Origin: Cyanobacteria bacterium FACHB-502
GTDB taxonomy: Bacteria > Cyanobacteriota > Cyanobacteriia > Elainellales > Elainellaceae
DNA length: 64,000 bases
NCBI GenBank assembly: GCA_014695325.1
Contig: JACJNZ010000034.1
Location: 1-64,000, forward strand
Direction: 5' to 3'
Below, in pieces: positions 16,653 to 26,918 of this stretch (position 1 is the first letter of the stretch; each line of letters starts with the position of its first letter). The position numbers and the translations under genes are program-made. The notes under the pieces are model-generated. The model was not told the origin of the DNA. It saw nothing but the letters and a program-made list of their open reading frames with translations, and searched no databases.

Positions 16653-19600
16653 ATGCCTTTGGAACCCATCGCTATTATCGGACTCGGATGTCGCTATCCG
16701 GGAGCTAACCATCCTGAAGCCTTTTGGCAGCTTATGCAAGCCGGGAAGGATGCAGTCACTGAAGTTCCGCCCGATCGCTGGGATGTGCAGCAGTTCTACA
16801 GTCCAGAGTTGAGTGAACCGGGCAAGACGAATACCCGCTGGGGCGGCTTTCTAGAGCAAATCGATCGCTTTGATCCGCAGTTTTTTGGCATTGCGCCCCG
16901 TGAAGTTGCCACGATGGACCCACAGCAGCGGCTCTTGCTGGAGGTGGCATGGGAGGCACTGGAAGATGGAGGACAAGTTCCAGAACAACTCCGCGGGTCG
17001 GAAACAGGAGTGTTTATCGGTATTGGCACACACGATTACTCAATCATGCTGTGGCAGCAGCCGATTAACGATCCCTATGCGACAACAGGCACGGGCAACT
17101 GCATCGCGGCAAATCGAATTTCTTATTTGTTTGACTTCAAAGGTCCAAGTCTGGCGATCGATACGGCTTGTTCCTCTTCGCTGGTGGCGGTTCATCTTGC
17201 CTGTCAAAGCCTCTGGACAGGAGAATCGACCCTTGCTCTGGCAGGTGGGGTAAATGTGCTGATTTTGCCCACAGTGACGATCGGCTTCTCGAAAGGGGGC
17301 TTTATGTCGTCGAGCGGTCGCTGCAAGAGTTTTGATGCCAGCGCGGATGGCTATGTGCGAAGCGAAGGAGCGGGCATTGTGGTGCTGAAGCCGCTGTCTC
17401 GGGCACTTGCCGATCGCGATCCGATTTATGCGACGATTCGCGGCAGTGCGGTTAATCAGGATGGCTTCAGTCAGGGCATGGCGGCTCCTAATCCCACGGC
17501 GCAAGAGGCGGTGCTGCGATCGGCGTATCGGCGGGCGGGTGTTTCTCCGGCAGCGGTGCAGTACGTCGAGGCACACGGAACCGGAACCAAGTTGGGCGAC
17601 CCGATCGAGCTTCAAGCACTGAGCGCGGTGCTGACCAAAGGACGAGCGATGAATCAGCCCTGTGCGATCGGCTCGGTCAAAAGCAACATCGGACACACGG
17701 AAACTGCAGCAGGCGTTGCAGGCTTAATCAAAGTTGCGCTGGCAATCAAGCATGGGCTAATTCCGCCCAGTCTGCATTTCAAAACACCCAATCCGCAGAT
17801 TCCCTTCGATCGCCTACCGCTGCGCGTCCAGACTGAACTGACCTCCTGGTCTTCAGAATTGCCGCTGCTGGCAGGTGTGAATTCCTTTGGCTTTGGCGGC
17901 ACCAATGCCCATGTCGTTGTGGAGGCAGCTCCTTCTGCTTCGCTTAGTCCAGCGAATTCCGGCTCTGCCCAACGTCCGCTGCATTTGCTTACCCTTTCTG
18001 CCAAAACGGAAAAGGCACTCCGGGATTTGTCCCAACGCTATGCCCAGTGGATTGCCGATCGTTCAGACGTGGATCTGGCTAATCTCTGCTACACAGCAAA
18101 CGCCAAACGATCGCGCTTCTCCCACCGTTTAGCGGTGATGACTGAATCTTTGTCCCAGCTTCAGCAGCAGTTAGCGGCTTTCTCGCGTCAACAGCCCGTT
18201 GCCGGAGTGAGCTACGCCACCGCATCGCCCGCGCCCCTGGCATTTTTGTTTACCGGGCAGGGTTCGCAGTATGGCGGCATGGGTCGTCAGCTTTACGAAA
18301 CAGAACCCGTTTTTAGAGCGGCGATCGATCGATGTGGCGTAATTTTGCAGAGCGAGCTAGATCGATTACCTGATAGGAAGAATGGTTTTGTATCACTGCG
18401 ATCGCTTCTTTACGAAGAGGACTTTGCTGATTTACTGAATCAAACTGCCTACACCCAGCCGGCGATTTTTGCCTTGGAATATGCTTTGGCGCAGCTCTGG
18501 CTGTCCTGGGGGATTGAACCCCATGCGGTTATGGGTCACAGCGTGGGTGAGTATGTAGCGGCTTGCGTGGCGGGGGTGTTTTGCCTGGAGGATGGCTTAA
18601 GGCTGATTGCGGCACGGGGTCGGCTAATGCAAGCGTTACCCCTAAATGGCGGGATGATTTCGGTGGCGGCAGAAGCGTCAACGGTTCGATCGCTGATGCA
18701 GTCTGTTTGTGGTTCAGAATTTGTCTCGATCGCAGCGATCAATGGCCCTCAAAGTACGGTGATTTCCGGTGAGCAAGAGGTGATCGATTTACTAGCGATC
18801 GAGTTTGAGCTTCAGGGCATCAAAACCACGCGGCTCAAGGTGTCCCATGCGTTTCATTCGCCGTTGATGGAGCCAATGATCGCCCAGTTTTGCCAGGTTG
18901 CGGAAACGATCGTTTATCATCCACCGCACAGGGCGATCGTCTCGAATGTCACAGGTCGTTTGGTCGGTGCAGAAATCGCGACGCCGGACTACTGGTGTGA
19001 GCATATCCGTCAGCCCGTGCAGTTTGCGGCAGGCTTGGCGACCCTGTATCAGCAAAACTATCGCACCTTTCTAGAAATTGGGGCGAAGCCGATCTTGTGC
19101 GGGATGGGACGAACCTGTGTGTCGTCGTCTGATGTCCAGTGGTTGCCTAGCCTTGATCCGCGTCAGTCAGACTGGACGGTTTTGCTGCTTAGCCTGGGTG
19201 CGATCGCCGCGATGGGATTCTCGGTAAACTGGGCAGCATTCGATCGCGCAGAAGAACGGCAGGTTCTTCATTTACCCACTTACCCGTTTCAGCGACAGCG
19301 ATACTGGTGGGACGAAGCGGTGTTGCCAGGAACCTTTCAGCCGCAGAGCCAGAACGATTACCGCTACGAAGAACTGCAAAATCAACGGCTCGGTTCTCCT
19401 CATGATGGGGAGGCTAGGGGAACGAATCGTGCAGACAATGCAGACAATGCAGACAATGTAAATTTCGTTCACCCCAAATGCAATCATCCTTTGCTGGGTC
19501 AGCTTCTTTCAGCGAATTCAGCAGAAGCGCGATTTGCAGCGACGATCGCCCCCCATCAGCCCGATTACCTGCAAGATCACCGCATTGCTAACCAAATCAT

Positions 19601-22600
19601 TTTCCCCGCAGCAGGCTATGTCGAAATTGCGCTGGCAGCTGCCGCTCAAACGCTTTCGGGTGGGCAAATTTGCATCGAGTCTCTGGCGATCGAACAGCCG
19701 CTTCTCTTTCCTGCCGGTGATGCGGGTGGCAAAGTTGAAATTCAGACGATCGTGCTTTCGGATGAATCAGGAAACGGAAAGCGGTTTCAGATTTGCAGTG
19801 GAAATTCTGCTTTGCAGCCAGGCGATCGCCAACGTTACGCGACAGGCAAAATTCGAGCCGTTCAGCAGGCGGAAAAACTGAACCGATCGCTCCAGTTCTG
19901 GCAGGACATTCAGCAGCTTCAGCAGCGCGAAGGCTTATCGTCCAACACCTATTACCAGCAGCTTCGGCAGCAGCATCTTCACTATGGAAAGTCTTTTCAG
20001 GCAATTCAGCAGCTCTGGCAGCAGCAAAATGTTGCCTGGAGTCGAATCCAGCTCCCGGCAGGTCTGGACGCATCCCCTTATTCTCTCCATCCGGTCGTGT
20101 GGGATGCCTGTTTTCAGACGGTCGGTGCGGCAGTGGCTCAAGTTCGGTCCACCCTCAATTTGTCGGTCTATTTGCCGGTGGGGATCGATCGTCTGACGCT
20201 TGCTCGATCGATCGATCGAATTTTGGAAAGCCCCCTAAATTCCTCAGGGCTAAATTCTTCAGGGCTAAATTCCCCAGGGTTGGAGGGCTTTGAACGTCAG
20301 CCTCATCGGCTCGGTTTCCCCCAGAATGGGTTCGATCGGGAGGCAAACGCTCCTTCCCATACGGATTTCCATACAGAATTGAGCCAGAATTTAGCCTCGG
20401 ATCGCTCTATCTGGTGCTGGGTTGAGCTTCAGGCTGCTGATTTGGCTCCGTCTAAAACGAACCAGAGTCGCCCGCATTCACTCAAAGCAAATCTGATGCT
20501 ATTCAGTGCGATCGGCGAAAATCTCGCGACGATCGAAGGGCTGACGCTGCAAGCGGTAAGCGATACGACCCTGCAAAAACTGCTGCAAGTGCCGCACAAA
20601 TCCGATGAATCACAAAACTGGCTCTATGAGCTGGTCTGGCAGCCACAGGATCATCATGCGCTTGAATTAACACGTTCCGGCGATCGACTGTGGATTATCT
20701 TTGCAGACGATCGCGGCGTGGGTGAGAAATTAGCCGATTTGCTGAAGCAGCAGGGCGATCGATCGGTGTTGGTTTGGGCGGGGGACGGCAATCGCCGGAT
20801 TAAAGCAGACCAGTATGCGATCGATCCCGTTTGCCCGGAGCAGTTTCAACAGCTAATGCGCGAACTGGGTCCCGCCAATTCGATCGGGTCTTGTGGCATT
20901 GTGCATCTCTGGAGCTTGAATGGCTCCTGTTCTGGCTCCCCTTCTGGGCAGCCCTGGCTCGATGAGCAGGCGATGGGCTGTGGCACAGCTCTGAACCTGC
21001 TGCAAGCGATGCCTTCCCGCTCGCGACTTTGGCTGATTACGCAGGCAACGCAGGCAATACCAGACAGTTCCCCGTCTGGAAGCATGGATTCACACTCAAT
21101 CGGGCTTAATGCAGCACACAGTTCGCTTTGGGGCTTGGCACGGACGATTCGCTTAGAGCAGCCAGAACTGCACTGCACCTGCATCGACCTAGGCAGTCAA
21201 CCTTCGGATGCAACGCTGGCTCAACTGGTCGAGGAATTGCAGCAACCGGACGGTGAGGACCAGATCGCCTATCGGCAGGAGCAACGTTATGTTGCTCGAC
21301 TGGTGCGATCGATCGCGACTCAGACCCCGATGCCAGAAACTCCTTTGCGGCTGGGAATTTCTGCCTATGGTGTGCTGGATGACCTGGCACTGATGCCCAG
21401 TGAGCGGCGATTTCCTCAGCGAGGCGAGGTCGAGATTCAGGTCTTTGCGGCAGGGGTGAACTTCCGTGATGTTCTCAACGCACTGGGAATGCTGCAACCC
21501 GTGCTGCAAGAAATGGGCTATGCAGAAGCGGCGGTGGTTCCGTTTGGCGGCGAATGTGTGGGGCGAATTGTGGCAGTCGGGGCAGGAGTGCGCGGCTTGC
21601 AGGTGGGGGATGAAGTGATTGCAGCGCAGGCACTCGGCAGTTTGGCGCAGTTTGTCACGGTGAAGGCGCAGTTTGTGATTCTAAAACCGAAGCGGCTCAC
21701 GTTTGCGGAAGCGGCAACCCTGCCCACAACTTTCCTCACCGCTCAGTACGGCTTGCAGCATCTGGCAAAGCTCAAGCGGGGTCAACGGGTTTTGATTCAT
21801 GCAGCGGCGGGCGGTGTGGGTCAGGCGGCAATTCAGATTGCTCAGCAGGTAGGCGCAACGGTTTACGCGACTGCGAGTCCGGGGAAATGGGATTTTCTCC
21901 GGTCTTTAGGCGTGCAGCACATCATGAATTCCCGCACGATCGACTTTGCCGAAATGGTGATGCACCTCACTGATGGACAGGGCGTGGATGTGGTGCTGAA
22001 TAGCCTCAGCGGAGCGTTCATCGAGCCAAGTTTGTCGGTGCTCGCGGCGGGTGGGCGATTTGTTGAGATCGGCAAGCTGGGCATCTGGACGGCAGAACAA
22101 GTGCAGCAGACCCGATCGGATGTCGTTTATCTCCCGTTTGATCTGTGGACTGTGGGGCAGGAAAATCCGGCTGTGATTCGATCGATGCTGAAATCGCTGC
22201 TGCCCAAATTTGAGTCAGGCAAGTTAAACCCGTTGCCGCATACTGTTTTTCCGATCGAGCAAGCGGCAGATGCTTTTCGCTATATGGCACAGGCAAAGCA
22301 TATTGGAAGAGTTGTGATCACGCTGCCGCCCCTTTCCCCAGGTCAGCCGATTGTTTTTCCAAACTGCACTTATCTGATCACAGGCGGACTCGGCGCACTT
22401 GGACTCAAAACAGCCCAGGGCTTGATCGATCACGGCGCAACGCACTTGCTTTTAGCGGGACGCAAACCACCCTCGCCGGAGGCACAGCAGGCAATCGAGC
22501 AAATGCAGGCTCACGGCGCATCGATCACAATTGCCCAGGTGGATATCACCCGGTTCGAGGCGATCGAGCAGTTGCTTTTGCCTTATCAGGCGGAGCATCC

Positions 22601-25178
22601 GGCTCCTCTACGAGGCATCATTCATGCGGCAGGAATCCTGGATGACGGGATGCTGCAAAATCTCACCTGGACAAGATTTGTTCAGGTAATGGCTCCCAAA
22701 GTAGCGGGAGCGTGGCATTTGCATCAAGCAAGCCGATCGCTGTCGCTCGATTTCTTTGTTTGCTTTTCGTCGATCGCTTCTCTGTTTGGCTCACCCGGTC
22801 AGGGCAGCTATGCGGCGGCAAATGCAGCGATTGATGGGTTAATGCACTATCGTCGTCAGCTCGGTTTACCGGGACTCAGCATCAACTGGGGAGCCTGGGC
22901 AGAAGTGGGCATGGCAGCTCGGCTAGAAGAACGCGATCAGCAGCGATTGGCCGCGCAGGGAATGGCTCTGATTCCAAGCGATCGGGGAATAACACTGCTC
23001 GAAACGCTGCTGCGGATGCGATCACCTCAGAAAGGGAACTGCTTCGCATCGGCTCAGGTGGGGGTGTTGCCTGTAGACTGGTCAGTATTTCTGGCACGTC
23101 AGGTTAACGTTCCACCGTTCCTGGAGGCATTCGCTCAGCCATTATTAAAAATCTCATCCGAGAGGTCAGTGAAGACCTTATCTGGGATGTTATCCGGGAC
23201 ATTATCCGAGACATCCTCCAGGACGTTCACGAACCCTGATCAAGAATTATCAAAATCGCAGTTTATTAACCAGCAATCAGAAGATATTGCGGAAAGTGTA
23301 AGCGCCGTTCCTGCTGCCGCAGCTTCTGAAGCACCCCGCTCTTTGGAACAATTGCAAGCCCATCTGCAAGCAGAACTGGCAAAAGTATTGGGATTCAGTA
23401 CAGCGGATGCGATCGGATTCAGCGATAATTTTGCCGATTTGGGTATGGACTCGCTGATGGCAGTAGAGTTTAACAATCGCCTGCAAAAAACATTGAATTG
23501 CACAATTTCATCCTCGGTTCTGTTTGACTATGCCACGATCGCCGCTCTGTCTGCCTATCTGCTCACGCTTTTAGGAGAGGACGATCGAGTAGCCGTTCAG
23601 GCAATGCCTTCGGCAGCGGTTCATCGCGCTGACACGGTGGAAAGCTTAGCCCAGCGGAACGGCTTTATTGAGTTAGAGCAAGAACTTCAGACAAATCGTT
23701 CAAACGGTTCAGAGATAGCGTCAGATTCTGGAAAGCTCTCCGTAGGCGGGCGATCGAATTCTGCCTATCAGGATGCGATCGAGCAAAAAGCAATTGGCTC
23801 GGTTGACCGCTCAGGAAATGGTATTTCTGATACTTCAGATAATTTAGAAATCGATAATTTAGAAATTCATAACAGTCGGCAGACGAGCGAAACACAATCA
23901 AATTCAAATGAACCCCGGAACGATACTGAAATTAATGCTGAAATTGCTGAAATTAATGTTGATTTAGAATCGCTTCCGGTTGAGTTTTATCAGTTTGCTC
24001 AGATGCCGGAGTATATCAATCTGAAACACGATCTGGCACGAGTGGAGCAGCTCGGCAATCCATTCTTCAAGATTTACGAGGGAATTGCGCGGGAAACGAC
24101 GCGGCTCAATGGTCGTGAATTCATCAGCTATGCCAGCTATAACTATATCGGGATGTCTGGCGATCCGATCGTTTCTGAGGCGGCAAAGGCAGCGATCGAT
24201 CGCTATGGCACATCGGTTTCTGCAAGTCGTGTGGTGGCAGGCGAACGTCCGATTCATCGGGAGCTTGAGCAAACGATCGCCCGCTTTCTGGGCACAGAAG
24301 ACTGCATTGTGTATGTGGGCGGTCATGCCACGAATGTAACGACGATCGGGCATCTGTTGGGCAGTCGCGATCTGATTTTGTATGACGCATTAAGCCACAA
24401 TAGCCTGCGCGAAGGCTGCAATCTTTCGGGTGCAACGGCGATCGAGTTTGCCCATAACGATGTGCGATCGCTCGAACAGCAGCTGATTCAGCATCGGCAT
24501 CGCTACGAAAAAGTGCTGATTGTCGTTGAGGGAATTTACAGTACTGATGGCGATCTCGCGCCGCTTCCTGAAATTGTTGCCTTGAAGCAGCGATTCAAAA
24601 CGTTTTTGATGGTCGATGAAGCGCATTCGATCGGGGTATTGGGGCGGCGTGGGGGCGGCATTGGTGAACACTTCAACATCGTGCCCAATGCGGTCGATTT
24701 GTGGATGGGGACGCTGAGCAAATCGTTTGCAAGCTGCGGTGGCTATATTGCAGGCTGTAAAGCACTGATTGAATATCTGAAATACACCGCTCCCGGATTT
24801 GTCTTTAGCGTTGGGATGTCTCCGGCAAATACGGCGGCAGCATTAGCAGCACTCCAGGTGCTTCAGAAGGAACCCGATCGCGTTACAAAACTGCATCAGC
24901 GATCGCAGCTTTTCCTGCAATTGGCACAGCAGCATCAATTAAATACGGGCGCAAGCCACAGTTCACCTGTGATTCCCGTGATTGTGGGCGAACCCTATAA
25001 AGCTGTTCAACTTTCCCATCTCTTAGCTGAGCGCGGTATTGATGTGCAGCCAATGGTCTATCCCTCTGTGCCTTATCATGCGTCGCGTTTGCGTTTCTTT
25101 GTCACCTGCCTTCACTCCGAAGCGCAAATTCGATACACGATCGAGCAACTGGCGCAGGCGATCGATCAGCTTGCTTAA
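16653..25178 (+). CDS. Type I polyketide synthase fused to a PLP alpha-oxoamine synthase
   Basis: 2841-aa megasynthase with a highly reducing domain set. KS (1-425; Cys in DTACSSSLV, His in EAHGTGT and NIGHTE); AT (about 525-830; GHSVGEY, and HAFHSP, the malonyl-CoA signature); DH (about 940-1190; His in LQDHRIANQ, Asp in VVWDACFQ); structural pseudo-KR region; ER (about 1560-1890; HAAAGGVGQAA); KR (about 1900-2100; TGGLGALGL, with LDD of B-type ketoreductases); ACP (about 2230-2310; Ser in LGMDSLMAVE). After a low-complexity linker comes a complete alpha-oxoamine synthase (about 2440-2841; DEAHSIGVLG, PLP Lys in TLSKSFASCGGY near 2688). No thioesterase is present. Such a C-terminal domain releases the acyl chain by decarboxylative condensation with an amino acid, as in SxtA of saxitoxin synthesis. 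Predicted product: a long-chain alpha-amino ketone. Confidence 0.93.
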   Translation: MPLEPIAIIGLGCRYPGANHPEAFWQLMQAGKDAVTEVPPDRWDVQQFYSPELSEPGKTNTRWGGFLEQIDRFDPQFFGIAPREVATMDPQQRLLLEVAWEALEDGGQVPEQLRGSETGVFIGIGTHDYSIMLWQQPINDPYATTGTGNCIAANRISYLFDFKGPSLAIDTACSSSLVAVHLACQSLWTGESTLALAGGVNVLILPTVTIGFSKGGFMSSSGRCKSFDASADGYVRSEGAGIVVLKPLSRALADRDPIYATIRGSAVNQDGFSQGMAAPNPTAQEAVLRSAYRRAGVSPAAVQYVEAHGTGTKLGDPIELQALSAVLTKGRAMNQPCAIGSVKSNIGHTETAAGVAGLIKVALAIKHGLIPPSLHFKTPNPQIPFDRLPLRVQTELTSWSSELPLLAGVNSFGFGGTNAHVVVEAAPSASLSPANSGSAQRPLHLLTLSAKTEKALRDLSQRYAQWIADRSDVDLANLCYTANAKRSRFSHRLAVMTESLSQLQQQLAAFSRQQPVAGVSYATASPAPLAFLFTGQGSQYGGMGRQLYETEPVFRAAIDRCGVILQSELDRLPDRKNGFVSLRSLLYEEDFADLLNQTAYTQPAIFALEYALAQLWLSWGIEPHAVMGHSVGEYVAACVAGVFCLEDGLRLIAARGRLMQALPLNGGMISVAAEASTVRSLMQSVCGSEFVSIAAINGPQSTVISGEQEVIDLLAIEFELQGIKTTRLKVSHAFHSPLMEPMIAQFCQVAETIVYHPPHRAIVSNVTGRLVGAEIATPDYWCEHIRQPVQFAAGLATLYQQNYRTFLEIGAKPILCGMGRTCVSSSDVQWLPSLDPRQSDWTVLLLSLGAIAAMGFSVNWAAFDRAEERQVLHLPTYPFQRQRYWWDEAVLPGTFQPQSQNDYRYEELQNQRLGSPHDGEARGTNRADNADNADNVNFVHPKCNHPLLGQLLSANSAEARFAATIAPHQPDYLQDHRIANQIIFPAAGYVEIALAAAAQTLSGGQICIESLAIEQPLLFPAGDAGGKVEIQTIVLSDESGNGKRFQICSGNSALQPGDRQRYATGKIRAVQQAEKLNRSLQFWQDIQQLQQREGLSSNTYYQQLRQQHLHYGKSFQAIQQLWQQQNVAWSRIQLPAGLDASPYSLHPVVWDACFQTVGAAVAQVRSTLNLSVYLPVGIDRLTLARSIDRILESPLNSSGLNSSGLNSPGLEGFERQPHRLGFPQNGFDREANAPSHTDFHTELSQNLASDRSIWCWVELQAADLAPSKTNQSRPHSLKANLMLFSAIGENLATIEGLTLQAVSDTTLQKLLQVPHKSDESQNWLYELVWQPQDHHALELTRSGDRLWIIFADDRGVGEKLADLLKQQGDRSVLVWAGDGNRRIKADQYAIDPVCPEQFQQLMRELGPANSIGSCGIVHLWSLNGSCSGSPSGQPWLDEQAMGCGTALNLLQAMPSRSRLWLITQATQAIPDSSPSGSMDSHSIGLNAAHSSLWGLARTIRLEQPELHCTCIDLGSQPSDATLAQLVEELQQPDGEDQIAYRQEQRYVARLVRSIATQTPMPETPLRLGISAYGVLDDLALMPSERRFPQRGEVEIQVFAAGVNFRDVLNALGMLQPVLQEMGYAEAAVVPFGGECVGRIVAVGAGVRGLQVGDEVIAAQALGSLAQFVTVKAQFVILKPKRLTFAEAATLPTTFLTAQYGLQHLAKLKRGQRVLIHAAAGGVGQAAIQIAQQVGATVYATASPGKWDFLRSLGVQHIMNSRTIDFAEMVMHLTDGQGVDVVLNSLSGAFIEPSLSVLAAGGRFVEIGKLGIWTAEQVQQTRSDVVYLPFDLWTVGQENPAVIRSMLKSLLPKFESGKLNPLPHTVFPIEQAADAFRYMAQAKHIGRVVITLPPLSPGQPIVFPNCTYLITGGLGALGLKTAQGLIDHGATHLLLAGRKPPSPEAQQAIEQMQAHGASITIAQVDITRFEAIEQLLLPYQAEHPAPLRGIIHAAGILDDGMLQNLTWTRFVQVMAPKVAGAWHLHQASRSLSLDFFVCFSSIASLFGSPGQGSYAAANAAIDGLMHYRRQLGLPGLSINWGAWAEVGMAARLEERDQQRLAAQGMALIPSDRGITLLETLLRMRSPQKGNCFASAQVGVLPVDWSVFLARQVNVPPFLEAFAQPLLKISSERSVKTLSGMLSGTLSETSSRTFTNPDQELSKSQFINQQSEDIAESVSAVPAAAASEAPRSLEQLQAHLQAELAKVLGFSTADAIGFSDNFADLGMDSLMAVEFNNRLQKTLNCTISSSVLFDYATIAALSAYLLTLLGEDDRVAVQAMPSAAVHRADTVESLAQRNGFIELEQELQTNRSNGSEIASDSGKLSVGGRSNSAYQDAIEQKAIGSVDRSGNGISDTSDNLEIDNLEIHNSRQTSETQSNSNEPRNDTEINAEIAEINVDLESLPVEFYQFAQMPEYINLKHDLARVEQLGNPFFKIYEGIARETTRLNGREFISYASYNYIGMSGDPIVSEAAKAAIDRYGTSVSASRVVAGERPIHRELEQTIARFLGTEDCIVYVGGHATNVTTIGHLLGSRDLILYDALSHNSLREGCNLSGATAIEFAHNDVRSLEQQLIQHRHRYEKVLIVVEGIYSTDGDLAPLPEIVALKQRFKTFLMVDEAHSIGVLGRRGGGIGEHFNIVPNAVDLWMGTLSKSFASCGGYIAGCKALIEYLKYTAPGFVFSVGMSPANTAAALAALQVLQKEPDRVTKLHQRSQLFLQLAQQHQLNTGASHSSPVIPVIVGEPYKAVQLSHLLAERGIDVQPMVYPSVPYHASRLRFFVTCLHSEAQIRYTIEQLAQAIDQLA

Positions 25179-25283
25179 ATTAACAATGATTAGTTTTTTA
25201 GAATGACGAACATTTATTTCTGAAAATTGAAAAATAATCAAAAGATCCCTGCAAAAAATACCTGAAAGACAATTGAAAGGCGG

Positions 25284-26324
25284 ATGAAACACTATCAAAT
25301 TGCGGCATTGCCCGGAGAAGGAGTCGGTCCAGAAGTGGTGGAAGCATCGCTGGTGATTCTGCAGCAAGCAGCTCAGCAGTTTGGCTTTACCGTGGCGATC
25401 GATCGGGGGCTGATCGGTGAACCCGCGCAACAGCAGCACGGCAATTTTTTCCCAGAAGCAACAGCTCAGCTCTGCGAAGGCAAAGACGGCATCTTGTTTG
25501 GGGCAGTGACTCAGGGTGGGTTGTTGGAACTGCGAAAACGCTTCGATTTTTTTGCTAATTTGCGTCCGGTGCGTCCTTCAGTTCATTTGCGGGAGCGATC
25601 GCCCCTCAAACCCGAAAAGCTGGACAATGTGGATTTGCTGTTTGTGCGGGAATTGGTGAGCGGCATTTATTTTGGGGCATCCGGGCGCGGTATCGACCAG
25701 CGAGGCTCCTACGGCTATCACACGATGCAGTATTGGGATCGAGAGATCCGGCGGGTTGCTAGAGTTGCGCTAAAGCAGGCGCAAAATCGCCGTTGCCATC
25801 TCACGATCGCCCACAAAGAAAACGCCTTACCGCACCTTCCCTGGACTCGTCTGGTGCAGAGTGAAGCCGCCGCCTTTCCCGAGGTGACGATCGAGCCAAT
25901 GCTGGTGGATACGCTGGCAATGCAAATCGTGATGAACCCGCAGCAGTTTGACGTGATTTTGGCAGGCAATTTGTTTGGTGATATTCTCAGCGATTTGGGC
26001 GCAGTGCTGACCGGGTCGATCGGAGTGCTCGGATCAGCGAGCCTTAACGCCGCTGGATCTGGACTGTATGAACCCATCCACGGAACCGCCCCCGATCTCG
26101 TAGGCAAGGGCATTGTGAATCCAATGGGCACGATCGCTAGCGTTGAACTCATGCTGCGGCAATGGGGCGAAATTGAAGCCGCCAATTGTCTAATGCAAAC
26201 TCAGGAAGAATTACTGGCGCAGGGATACCGCACGGCTGATTTAATGACGCGATCGGAGGATAAATTTGTGAATACGCAGGAGTTTGTCGATCGGTTTTTG
26301 GAGATGATGAGTTCGATTGATTGA
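25284..26324 (+). CDS. Isopropylmalate dehydrogenase-like enzyme (HphB/LeuB-like)
   Basis: 346-aa member of the isocitrate/isopropylmalate dehydrogenase family, which oxidises and decarboxylates a 2-alkylmalate with NAD+. Seen: LPGEGVGPEVV at the N-terminus, NLRPVRP, FVRELVSGIYFG, the conserved Lys in IAHKENALP, GNLFGDILSDLGAVLTGSIGVL and the NAD loop EPIHGTAPDLVGKG. The usual LeuB segment GGPKW is replaced by a short GAVTQGG, so the substrate site differs from ordinary LeuB. It follows the PKS by 105 bases and precedes a fused dehydratase, the pairing seen for hphB-hphCD in homophenylalanine synthesis. A plain leucine role is not excluded. Confidence 0.82.
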   Translation: MKHYQIAALPGEGVGPEVVEASLVILQQAAQQFGFTVAIDRGLIGEPAQQQHGNFFPEATAQLCEGKDGILFGAVTQGGLLELRKRFDFFANLRPVRPSVHLRERSPLKPEKLDNVDLLFVRELVSGIYFGASGRGIDQRGSYGYHTMQYWDREIRRVARVALKQAQNRRCHLTIAHKENALPHLPWTRLVQSEAAAFPEVTIEPMLVDTLAMQIVMNPQQFDVILAGNLFGDILSDLGAVLTGSIGVLGSASLNAAGSGLYEPIHGTAPDLVGKGIVNPMGTIASVELMLRQWGEIEAANCLMQTQEELLAQGYRTADLMTRSEDKFVNTQEFVDRFLEMMSSID

Positions 26325-26389
26325 GATGATGGTGGGGGATTAGATAGCAGTGAAATAATATTTCAGAGCTGTTTGCAGGAAATTCAACG

Positions 26390-26842
26390 ATGACAGTTGA
26401 CTATCTTCGATTGATTCCAGAAGATCCATACTATATCCCAGCGCAAAACTAATCCGTAGCGCTGGAAGAATTCTCCCGTTTACTTCCGGCAGGAGTGGAG
26501 ATCGAAATTTCTGTTTATGATACAGCCCACTTCATCGATCAGGGAGAAAACTTTGAGCAGGTGTCTTGTCCATTTTGCGGTAGTGAGCTAGCAACGGACT
26601 GGTGGCAAGATGCAATGGATGAAGCCTACAAAAATCTATTCGAAAACTTGTCCGTTACTTTACCCTGTTGTACTCGACAAACATCTCTGAATGATCTTGA
26701 TTATCGGATGCCAGCCGGATTTGCTCGATTTGTTCTATCTGCCCGTAATCCAAATTTGGGCAGAAATTTAACTGACAGTGAACTAGAGCCGATCGAAAGG
26801 GTATTGAACTGTAAAATCAGGCAAATATGCAGCACCTATTAG
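26390..26842 (+). pseudogene. Hypothetical gene interrupted by an in-frame TAA
   Basis: An ORF opens at ATG 26390 (MTVDYLRLIPEDPYYIPAQN), meets TAA at 26450-26452, and continues in the same frame to 26842 for a total of 151 codons. The part after the stop reads as good protein: CPFCGSELATDWWQDAMDEA, then CC and DYRMPAGFARFVLSARNP, with a possible Cys4 metal site. One C-to-T change of a Gln codon explains the break. A GTG at 26495 could restart a 115-aa fragment, but no convincing ribosome site precedes it. I do not know the function; it seems unrelated to its neighbours. Confidence 0.6.
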
Positions 26843-26918
26843 CCACAGTCAAACGTTAGTTTTTAAGCCAATCAATAAACTAAAAATTGACTTGAAAAGC
26901 GATTAAATCAATCCATCT

